Source: JABSOG01 sp041583135
GTDB taxonomy: Bacteria; Pseudomonadota; Gammaproteobacteria; Enterobacterales; Alteromonadaceae
Assembly: GCA_041583135.1 (NCBI GenBank)
Contig: JBFHGJ010000010.1
Coordinates: forward strand, 37,717 to 101,716
Length of the DNA stretch: 64,000 bases
Reading direction: 5' to 3'
In this document: positions 9,314 through 17,300 of the stretch, piece after piece
Position numbering within the stretch: the first letter of the stretch is position 1
Layout of the letters: each line of letters opens with the position of its first letter
Notes under the pieces: generated by a model
Told to the model about the DNA's origin: nothing
The model's input: the letters and a program-made list of their open reading frames with translations, nothing else
Databases searched by the model: none
Translations under genes and position numbers: made by a program

Positions 9314-10738
9314 CTACAACGGGCCCAGCTCTTTCAATTTACGTGTCAAGGTGTTGCGGCCCCAGCCCAGTTTGCTGGCGGCCAGCTGTTTTTTGCCATG
9401 ACAGTGACTCAACGCTGTACGTAACATGACCCGTTCAAATTGCTTAAGGCAATTGGGTAAAATATCGTCTTCGCCACTTTTGAGCTTTTCCATCACTGTT
9501 ACCCCTAGCGCTTGTTGCCAGTCGTCGTGAGTTTGTAGCACAGACGCCGATTCGGTTACAGCTATGTGCTCTGTGGGGCGCAATTCTTCCGGCAAATCGG
9601 ATAACTGTATTTCGTTACCACTGGCCATGACAGTCAACCCACGACAGGCGTTTTCCAGTTGCCTGACATTACCCGGCCATTCGAAAGCGGTTAAACACTC
9701 TACCGCCTCGGCGGTAATATGCTTTGCTCCGACCCCGAGTTCCTTGGCCGCCTTATGAAGGAAGTAGCCAATGAGCTTGGGAATGTCTTCTTTACGCTCT
9801 TTTAGTGAAGGCAGCATGATGCGCACCACATTGAGGCGATGAAATAGATCTTCGCGAAAACGGCCTTGCGCCACTAAGGATTCTAAATCTTGGTGAGTGG
9901 CGGCGATGATCCGGACATTTACGGATACCGGAGAGTGGCCGCCGACACGATAAAATTGGCCATCGGCCAAGACCCTTAAAAGCCGGGTTTGAACTTCAAG
10001 GGGCATGTCGCCGATTTCATCTAAGAATAGCGTGCCGCCATCGGCTTGCGAAAAACGTCCTTCACGGGCACCTTGAGCACCGGTGAATGCGCCTTTGTCA
10101 TGGCCGAATAGTTCCGACTCTATGAGATCTTTGGGGATCGCCGCCATATTCAGCGCAATAAAAGGTTTGTTTGAGCGGGGACTATGCTTGTGCAGGGCAT
10201 TGGCGACCAGCTCTTTACCGGTACCGGACTGGCCGTTGATCAACACGCTGATATCTGAGCGCGACAGTCGTCCGATGGCTCGAAACACTGCCTGCATCGA
10301 TGGGGCTTCACCGATAATATCTGCCTGTAGCGGGTCGGCTTCGATTTGAACGGCGCTGCGTTTTTTCTCTTTTACCTGATCGAGCGCTTTGTGCACGGCC
10401 TCTATCACTTCATCGATATCAAATGGTTTAGGCAAATATTCAAAGGCGCCGCTTTGATAGGCATTGACCGCTGTGTCGAGATCAGAATGGGCGGTAATGA
10501 TGATCACCGGCATATCTGGGCAGATCTCGTTGATTTTGCCCAGTAATGTCAGTCCGTCTAAGTCGGGCATTCTGATATCTGAGATGATCATATCCGGTGG
10601 TTGCTGTTCGAGTTTTTCCAGCAACTCGTTACCGTCACTAAAGCAGCTAACGGTAATGGTATCGCTTGAGAGCGCCTTATCCAGAACCCAGCGGATAGAA
10701 TCGTCGTCATCGACGACCCAAACAGTTGATTTGCTCAT
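9314..10738 (-). CDS. glnG: nitrogen regulator NtrC (NRI), sigma54 activator
   Basis: 474 residues with the full NtrC plan: receiver (D54 in IISDIRMPD), AAA+ sigma54-interaction domain (Walker A GQSGTGKE, GAFTGA loop, Walker B LFLDEIGD, GNVRQLEN sensor region) and a Fis-type helix-turn-helix at the C-terminus (QLAASKLGWGRNTLTRKLKEL). It activates RpoN promoters of nitrogen assimilation genes when phosphorylated. The ATG overlaps the glnL stop by one base (TGATG), so the two are translationally coupled. The glnA and glnL upstream regions carry matching NtrC boxes. Confidence 0.98.
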   Translation of the reverse strand: MSKSTVWVVDDDDSIRWVLDKALSSDTITVSCFSDGNELLEKLEQQPPDMIISDIRMPDLDGLTLLGKINEICPDMPVIIITAHSDLDTAVNAYQSGAFEYLPKPFDIDEVIEAVHKALDQVKEKKRSAVQIEADPLQADIIGEAPSMQAVFRAIGRLSRSDISVLINGQSGTGKELVANALHKHSPRSNKPFIALNMAAIPKDLIESELFGHDKGAFTGAQGAREGRFSQADGGTLFLDEIGDMPLEVQTRLLRVLADGQFYRVGGHSPVSVNVRIIAATHQDLESLVAQGRFREDLFHRLNVVRIMLPSLKERKEDIPKLIGYFLHKAAKELGVGAKHITAEAVECLTAFEWPGNVRQLENACRGLTVMASGNEIQLSDLPEELRPTEHIAVTESASVLQTHDDWQQALGVTVMEKLKSGEDDILPNCLKQFERVMLRTALSHCHGKKQLAASKLGWGRNTLTRKLKELGPL

Positions 10739-11796
10739 CAGATAGACTCTTTAAATGGTATCGTTAAGGTAAATTCGGTATGCCCCGGCCAACTGTCGCA
10801 GTCGATACGACCATCATGCTGGTGGATCAGGGTTTGTGAAATCGACAAGCCAAGCCCGGTGCCTTCACTCGACCCTGAGATCAGTGGGAAGAACAAGGTG
10901 TCAGTCAGATGGGCGGGGATACCCGGGCCATTGTCGATGATTTTGATCTCTAAACACATCTTATGGGTTTTGCCATGGATGGTCTGGTGCTGTTTGATGC
11001 GGGTGCAAATGGTTAACAGCGGTGGTTTGTCTTGCTGTTTCATCGCTTGTACGGCATTGCGGATGATGTTGATCAGCGCCTGCTGTAACAGTTCACCATC
11101 GACCTTAATCTCCGGAATACTGGGGTCGTAATCGCGTTTTATCGGTAGCTCGCATTTTTGTTCAAAGCCGATGAGCTTTAGGGTTTTATCCAGAACCAGA
11201 TGAATATTGACTGCCGTTAGGGTAGGTGGCTTGTTTGGTCCCAGCAGTCGGTCTACTAGGTTTTGTAGCCGGTCGGATTGTTCGATAACGACCGCTGTGA
11301 ATTCTTTTAACTCGTCTGTCGGCAGCTGCCTTTGCAGCAGTTGAGCGGCGCCGCGAATGCCACCTAAGGGGTTTTTAATCTCATGGGCTAGGCCCCTGAC
11401 CAAGTGTCGTGCCGCTTGATGTTGATTTTCGTTTTGCGATTCTTGAATGATGCGCTTTTGCTGGTCGATTTGTTGGCATTCGATGAGCGCAAAGTGCTGG
11501 TCATCATGCACCAATAAAGTGCATTTTAATTCCAGCAGCACCGGTCGGGTATCGGCCAAGATGGCGTGGACTTCGGAATCGGTGAAGCCTTTTTGTTCAA
11601 ACAGGGTTTGCTCAAATTTTTGTTGCGACACCGAGAAATGACGAAACAGCGAAAAAAACTGGCAACCCTCTAAGCGCTTCGAACTTTGTCCGAGCAAGAT
11701 GGCGGCCGCGTTGTTGGTATGGCGAATAACAAACTGGTCATCGAGCACGATGACGGCTGTTGTCATACTGTCTAATAATTTTTCCGCCTTAAACAT
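10738..11796 (-). CDS. glnL: nitrogen sensor kinase NtrB (NRII)
   Basis: 352 residues, soluble: a PAS domain (about 5-110), HisKA with His138 in LAHEIKNPLGGIRGAAQLL, and HATPase_c ending with GTGLGLSISQ. It phosphorylates and, with PII, dephosphorylates NtrC in response to glutamine/2-oxoglutarate. Directly upstream of and coupled to glnG. A palindromic NtrC box lies about 30 nt upstream of the start and overlaps a sigma70-like -10, which suggests NtrC represses this internal promoter as in enterics. Confidence 0.97.
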   Translation of the reverse strand: MFKAEKLLDSMTTAVIVLDDQFVIRHTNNAAAILLGQSSKRLEGCQFFSLFRHFSVSQQKFEQTLFEQKGFTDSEVHAILADTRPVLLELKCTLLVHDDQHFALIECQQIDQQKRIIQESQNENQHQAARHLVRGLAHEIKNPLGGIRGAAQLLQRQLPTDELKEFTAVVIEQSDRLQNLVDRLLGPNKPPTLTAVNIHLVLDKTLKLIGFEQKCELPIKRDYDPSIPEIKVDGELLQQALINIIRNAVQAMKQQDKPPLLTICTRIKQHQTIHGKTHKMCLEIKIIDNGPGIPAHLTDTLFFPLISGSSEGTGLGLSISQTLIHQHDGRIDCDSWPGHTEFTLTIPFKESI

Positions 11797-11819
11797 AAGC
11801 TCGCTTCTTAAAATATGGT

Positions 11820-11836
11820 TGCACCAATTTGGTGCA
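11820..11836 (-). promoter_or_regulatory. NtrC box at the glnL promoter
   Basis: TGCACCAATTTGGTGCA is a perfect 17-bp dyad matching the NtrC consensus TGCACC-N5-GGTGCA. It lies 24-40 nt upstream of glnL and abuts the -10 element of the predicted glnL promoter, a position suited to repression. Confidence 0.88.
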
Positions 11837-11865
11837 TTTTAACTCAGCTTAAATCAGGATCCAAA
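11836..11865 (-). promoter_or_regulatory. predicted sigma70 promoter of glnLG
   Basis: Read on the minus strand: -35 TTTGGA (11860-11865), 18-nt spacer, -10 TAAAAT (11836-11841). The start point would fall inside the NtrC box, mirroring the enteric glnL promoter. Both hexamers are imperfect, so the assignment leans on position. Confidence 0.5.
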
Positions 11866-12007
11866 CCCATTGCTGGGTTTACCGGGTTTTAACTGGTTGC
11901 TTTGCCCCGAGTTGGGCATGTATGCCCTAATGACCAGTCATGCGCGTCTTCACCATCGTCTATTGCTTCAAAATAAGCATCAATAAACGAGGTCGCTGAA
12001 CAAAACT

Positions 12008-12553
12008 TTAGTTTGGGCGTATCGCTGAGGCACGAAACAGGTAGATGGTGCGTGGTTCACTGACCGCAAGCAATTGCCCTTCACTGTCTAGCAATTCCAG
12101 TACCAAGGTGTGCTCGCCGCGATCAATATCTTTAAGTTTAAAGATGGCGTTGGCGTGGGGTTTCTGTTGTTGTTTGCCATCGAGCAGCAAACGGACTTTA
12201 AAGCCGCTGCGAAAAGCCGGTTTGACATGGCCGGTGACATAGATTTCACCATAGTTGTTGCGTATGGTCTGTTCCTGTGACGGTTGGTCAATAAAGACTT
12301 GATATTGCGATGCGGGGGCTTTTTGTTCTGCCTGTTGCAGCCTTTGCAAAATTGAGGTGTCCTGCGCTGGCATGATGAGTTTTTGGTGGCGGTTTAAGTT
12401 GACTTCTTTGGCGCCGGGCTGGGGTTTGTCGGAAAACACCAAGACACCGTTGGCATCGGTGTGGACGTAGACTTTTTTCTCTGACGCCGCTGCACTTAGG
12501 CTGATGCCGAGTATGCACAGTATCAAGGTTGTCCATAAAGTAAAAAGGCGCAC
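12008..12553 (-). CDS. DUF4124-domain secreted protein between glnA and glnL
   Basis: 181 residues. Signal peptide (1-23, ...SLSAAAS), then a DUF4124 motif (KKVYVHTDANGVLVFSDKPQPGA) and a C-terminal beta-sandwich-like half (GEIYVTGHVKPAFRSGFKVRLLLDG ... GEHTLVLELLD). In many Gammaproteobacteria a DUF4124 protein sits exactly here, between glnA and ntrB, with no established role. It is 175 nt downstream of the glnA stop, beyond a terminator hairpin, so it has partly independent expression. Periplasmic location is predicted; function unknown. Confidence 0.85.
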   Translation of the reverse strand: MRLFTLWTTLILCILGISLSAAASEKKVYVHTDANGVLVFSDKPQPGAKEVNLNRHQKLIMPAQDTSILQRLQQAEQKAPASQYQVFIDQPSQEQTIRNNYGEIYVTGHVKPAFRSGFKVRLLLDGKQQQKPHANAIFKLKDIDRGEHTLVLELLDSEGQLLAVSEPRTIYLFRASAIRPN

Positions 12554-12655
12554 AACAGGTCACTAACTGCATTGAATATCTCACAACTTTAGTCATATTC
12601 GGCTAAATTGGCAAATTTTATGGTGGATTTTGCTGTTCGGTGTGTGTTGCGCGGC

Positions 12656-12686
12656 AATAAAAAGCCCCACCATTGGGCGGGGCTTT
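12656..12686 (-). terminator. glnA rho-independent terminator
   Basis: On the minus strand AAAGCCCC (12679-12686) pairs with GGGGCTTT (12661-12668) around a 10-nt loop, followed by a T-rich tail TTTTTATT. It lies about 40 nt past the glnA stop and separates glnA from the DUF4124 gene. Confidence 0.85.
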
Positions 12687-12728
12687 GATGACTTGTGACG
12701 GCGAGGGGATCGCCATTACGCCTGTGGA

Positions 12729-14135
12729 TTACAAGCTGTAATACAATTCGAACTCAAGTGGGTGAGTGGTCATGTTGATACGCTCAACATCTTGACGCTT
12801 AAGGGCAATGTAGGCGTCAATCATGTCGTCGGTCATAACGCTACCGGCGGTCAAGAACGCACGGTCTTGGTCCAACTCGTTCAAGGCTTCTTCTAAAGAC
12901 GCCGCAACTGTTGGGATCTCAGCCGCTTCTTCCGCTGGTAAGTCGTACAAGTCTTTGTCCATCGCATCGCCAGGGTGGATCTTGTTCTTGATACCGTCAA
13001 GACCTGCCATCAACAAGGCGGTGAAGCCCAAGTATGGGTTGGCCATTGGATCAGGGAAGCGCGCTTCGATACGACGGGCTTTCGGGCTAGGTACCACTGG
13101 AATACGGATAGAAGCAGAGCGGTTACGCGCTGAGTAGGCCAACATTACTGGCGCTTCAAAACCTGGGACCAAACGCTTGTATGAGTTGGTTGAAGGGTTG
13201 GTGAAGGCATTGATGGCTTTAGCGTGCTTGATGATACCGCCGATGTAGTAAAGGGCAGTTTCTGACAATCCACCGTATTTATCGCCGGCAAACAAGTTCA
13301 CACCGTCTTTGCTCAAAGATTGGTGTACGTGCATACCAGAACCGTTGTCGCCAACGATTGGCTTAGGCATGAAGGTCGCCGTTTTGCCGTAGGCATGAGC
13401 CATGTTGTGGACACAATACTTATAGATTTGAATCTCGTCTGCTTTGCTAACTAAGGTGTTAAAACGTGTGGCAATCTCGTTCTGGCCACAGGTAGCCACT
13501 TCGTGGTGATGCGCTTCAACAACCAAACCCATTTCTTCCATCACCAAACAAGTGGCGCTACGGAAGTCATGTGCAGAGTCAACCGGTGGGACTGGGAAGT
13601 AACCGCCTTTAACGCGTGGACGGTGACCCATGTTACCTTCTTCATAGGTGGTGTCAGAGTTCCAAGCCGCTTCTTTGTCACTGATTTGGTAGAACGAGCC
13701 GTTCATATCGGTTTTGAAGCGAACGTCGTCGAACAAGAAGAACTCAGGCTCAGGACCAACCAAAACGGTATCGGCGATGCCAGTTGAACGCAAGTATTCT
13801 TCAGCGCGACGGGCAACTGAGCGAGGGTCGCGCTCATAACCTTGCATGGTAGAAGGTTCAACGATGTCGCAACGAACGATTAAGGTAGGTTCTTCAGAGA
13901 ACGGGTCCATGACCACTGAGTCTGCGTCAGGCATCAATACCATGTCTGATTCGTTGATACCTTTCCAGCCTTGGATGGAAGAGCCGTCAAACATTTTACC
14001 ATCTTCGAAAAAGTCTTCGTCGATTTGATGGTGTGGCAAGGTAACGTGCTGCTCTTTACCGATGGTGTCGGTAAAACGCAAGTCAATAAACTTAACTTCA
14101 TTTTCTTTGATCAAATCAAGAACTGGATGTGACAT
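12729..14135 (-). CDS. glnA: glutamine synthetase type I
   Basis: 468 residues, the usual GSI-beta length. It makes glutamine from glutamate, ammonia and ATP as a cytoplasmic dodecamer. The start MSHPVLDLIKENEVKF is chosen over an ATG ten codons upstream because it matches the family N-terminus and has GGAG about 7 nt upstream. The beta-grasp and catalytic domain motifs are present (MFDGSSIQGW, NEIATRFNT, NGSGMHVHQSL). The adenylylation loop is intact with Tyr397 in DLYDLPAEE, so activity should be controlled by GlnE. Transcription is from an RpoN promoter with NtrC boxes upstream. Confidence 0.99.
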   Translation of the reverse strand: MSHPVLDLIKENEVKFIDLRFTDTIGKEQHVTLPHHQIDEDFFEDGKMFDGSSIQGWKGINESDMVLMPDADSVVMDPFSEEPTLIVRCDIVEPSTMQGYERDPRSVARRAEEYLRSTGIADTVLVGPEPEFFLFDDVRFKTDMNGSFYQISDKEAAWNSDTTYEEGNMGHRPRVKGGYFPVPPVDSAHDFRSATCLVMEEMGLVVEAHHHEVATCGQNEIATRFNTLVSKADEIQIYKYCVHNMAHAYGKTATFMPKPIVGDNGSGMHVHQSLSKDGVNLFAGDKYGGLSETALYYIGGIIKHAKAINAFTNPSTNSYKRLVPGFEAPVMLAYSARNRSASIRIPVVPSPKARRIEARFPDPMANPYLGFTALLMAGLDGIKNKIHPGDAMDKDLYDLPAEEAAEIPTVAASLEEALNELDQDRAFLTAGSVMTDDMIDAYIALKRQDVERINMTTHPLEFELYYSL

Positions 14136-14211
14136 TAGGCTCTCCGGTTGTAAATTAACAAGCAAAATCTGTTAAAGGGTAGCAGACCCTTAAATATTTG
14201 CAGATGCCTAA

Positions 14212-14228
14212 AGCGAGAAGCGTGCCAA
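14212..14228 (-). promoter_or_regulatory. sigma54 (RpoN) promoter of glnA
   Basis: Minus strand reads TTGGCACG-CTTC-TCGCT, against consensus TGGCACG-N4-TTGCW, with the invariant GG (-24) and GC (-12) separated by exactly 10 nt. One mismatch in the -12 box. The start point would be near 14201, giving a ~65-nt leader. Confidence 0.88.
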
Positions 14229-14298
14229 GATGCTAAAGCCTTTAAAAACGGGCTATTTTGGCGCAGAGGGAAGTTTATAGAGCAGTTTTACAGTATTT

Positions 14299-14328
14299 TG
14301 CACCAAATCGGTGCGCCATTTTGGTGCA
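14299..14328 (-). promoter_or_regulatory. tandem NtrC boxes upstream of glnA
   Basis: Two overlapping dyads, TGCACCAAATCGGTGCG (14299-14315) and TGCGCCATTTTGGTGCA (14312-14328), centred about 105 and 119 nt upstream of the predicted start point: the enhancer position expected for NtrC. A weaker third half-site, TGATCAATTTGGTGCA (14363-14378), overlaps the last codons of the neighbouring lipoprotein gene. Confidence 0.88.
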
Positions 14329-14365
14329 AAATACGTTTTTATCAGATCAACAGCGCAGGCTATGA

Positions 14366-17300
14366 TCAATTTGGTGCATTGATTGACTGCCTAAGTGGCG
14401 CTTTGTTTTCCATCCAGTAAATGGCGCTCTTGTCTAATATTAATAGGTCATCGTCACCGTCGTTATCGACATCAAACAGCTTACGTATATAAGGCAGTCG
14501 ATAAAACAGGGTGACATCGCTCTTTTGCACTTCATCTGATACCAGCTGTTTGCTGTTAATATCAAAGCTGACAAATTTCAAATAGCCTGTTTCACTATCG
14601 TCAACATAGCTTGCAGCTGCGCCTTTTCTAGCCGTGCTTTCGCTTGCCAAGTAAAAGGGCAGCTGGTGACGGGTGTGGTTTTGCGCTTGATCGAACTTGT
14701 AGTAAATACTCACAGGTTTGTTGCTTTGTTCATCTCTTATATTGATTTGTAATTCAGTTTTGCCATCGAAATCGACATCGATAAAACGAATGGTGTAAAT
14801 CGCAAGGCTCTTGGCATCTTCAAGGTCTACCCAAGTATTGTCACTATCAACACCAAGCTTATATTCTAGCTTGCCACATTTAATGGCTTCACAACCTGTA
14901 CCTAATATATAGGAGTAGTGCACAATATCATTAATACCGTCGCCGTTGATATCACCGATGAGATAGGGGTTGTAGCTGCTGCCGTTATGGCTTCTTAAGG
15001 TTTCATCCATTGCGTAAGTTTGGCTTTGTGGTTGATATATCCACCAATCATTGTGACCTTCCGCCCCTGCGTCGAAGCGGGTGATCCAAAAGTCCAAATA
15101 GCCATCTGAATTGACATCAAGTATTTGCATCAACTTCATCCTGAAACGATAAAACGCGTCGGGGTATGGCAATATATAGTCTTGAGGGATAGTTTGCAGA
15201 ACGACCTCTTCACTGAAGCCCTGGGCTTGACGATAGTATACCCCTAAATGATGATCGCCAGTTTCTGCGGTTTGGAGGTTGATAATATCCAGCAGACCGT
15301 CGCCGTTGAAGTCAAACAGGGTTGCAGAACGGCCAAAGGTACTGTTGGCACTAAAGTCAAATTGCGAGTAAGCACTGTCTTCGACCAAGTTTGCTGATCC
15401 AAAATGATAGAACCCTGTGGTTGATATTCCATCTCGAGTGCTATCTATCTGCACTTGGCCGTCGGTAGCGTTGAACGATGAAAAAGTTTGTTTACCGACA
15501 AAGCGTACTTTGCTGCCGCTGTTACTCGGCCAAGAAAAATCAAATTTATCTGCGAGCCAAAGCTCGTTTAGTCGCAATTGATAGAAGCGATAGTCTTCAG
15601 ATTGTGGCCAATAGGTGATATCGAACGCATAACCACGAGTGTGTAACTCTGCAAACGTCCAAGATTGCCCTTTGCGGAGGGTGACACTCGACACCATTTG
15701 GCCTTCTTGAGACTTAAATAATAGATCGCTATTGCCGTCTTGGTTTAAGTCTACACTTTCGATGTAGGGCTGCTGTAAACCGCTAAAATGAAAGGCACCC
15801 AAACCGGTGTCAGTGAGTATTTCGCTACTGTACTGACTGATGTTCTGATCGAAGGCATACTCACGAACAGTCATATTGCCGCGCCAGCTGGTGGACAGGG
15901 CGAGCATCCGATTATCATCAACACAGTGCAGCATACCCGTATAGTCATCAAAGGCTTCTAGTTTTTGTGCGCTGGCATAATTGTCAGCGGCGCTCATGAC
16001 ATATACGGAATAGGTCGCGAGCTGGGAGCTGGAGATGTCTGCTTTGGTGACGTAAAAGATGTCTACTTCACTTTGGTTCGAGCGATAACAGGCAGCAACA
16101 TTGCGATGGGCAAGACCTGCGTCTTTGTGCTCCAGCAGGGTCACCAGTTCAAAACCCGATTGCCCTTGTTCAAGTAGCGCCATTTTACCTTTGTCTGAAT
16201 ACTTTTGTGAAAACTGCACTACAAGCTTTTTACTAAAACCTGTCATTGCCGGCAATAATGTTGCGCTGATGTCCTCCAGAGTGTTGTTATATCCATAATC
16301 GAAATTATCACTAAACAGCAGGCTTGCTTGTGCAAATGTGCCATCGCCAAGGTTAAGCTGAAGGTATAGCGCCATATCTCTATTGTCTTGCTTGGTGACA
16401 TAAAGTTTATCCGGCAGACCGTCGTCATTTAAGTCAAGCAATGCCAAGTAAGGGGCTCTAGAGGTGGAGCTTGGATTTTGCAGCAGCAAACGGGGCTGAG
16501 CTTCGAAGTCTAAGCCGCCAGTATTACGATACCAATACCAGCCGTCTTCACCGAAAGCGTAGAGATCGACATTGTTATCACCATCTATGTCGAGCAGGTG
16601 GCCATAACTTAGCGCTTTGCCGTTGGTGTCGGCAGTAAGAATTGGTGCTTTTGTCGCAAACGTCTCTCTTGGTGGTAGGACGTCCAGCGTTATGGTTTTT
16701 GTCGTTTGGTTGCCTGAACTATCTTTGGCTTGAATTTCAAGGGCAAATAACTGTTCGCCGTCATTGGCGAGCGGGGTATTTAGCGTCGCTTGGGTGCTGG
16801 CGGTTTGGCTCAGCTGCAAGTCAAAGCTACCGCTGGCTTGGGTGATGGTACTGGTGAGGTCGTCGTCAAAACCGAGTAATTGCCAAGTGATGGGTGTAAA
16901 GGCGCCGCTGTAACTTTCTATCTGCGCGTCTGTAACGATAACAGGTGTATTGGCTTTGCTGTTAACGACATACACTTGCGTCGAGGCTTGGGCCGATTGC
17001 TGTTCATTGTCTGCAATTGTTAGGTTAAAACGCAATGTAGTGAGTTCACTGTTTGGAGCGATAAAGCTGGCAGTTGCACTGTCGGCATTATTGAGCGTGA
17101 CGGTTTCGCCTTGAGTTTGCGCCCAATGATAAGTGGCAACTGTTCCGTCTGAGTCATTGGTTTGTGCACTTAATGTGACAGTGTCACCAGAGAGCGCCAG
17201 AGACATCTGTTGGATTGTAATTGTTGGCGGCGTGTTGACTGGATTGACTGTGACCGTTGTTTGCGCGGTTGCTTGGCCGCCTCGGTCATCGCTCACCAAT

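Noticed and set aside
9314..10738. Missing ESG in the NtrC Walker A (GQSGTGKE instead of GESGTGKE)
   Set aside because: The P-loop Gly/Lys residues are intact and the Glu position varies in the family, so it does not suggest inactivation.
11863..11880. AAACCCA-TTGC-TGGGTTT hairpin between the DUF4124 gene and glnL as a terminator
   Set aside because: No T-run on the relevant strand, and it overlaps the predicted -35 region of glnL, so it was not listed.
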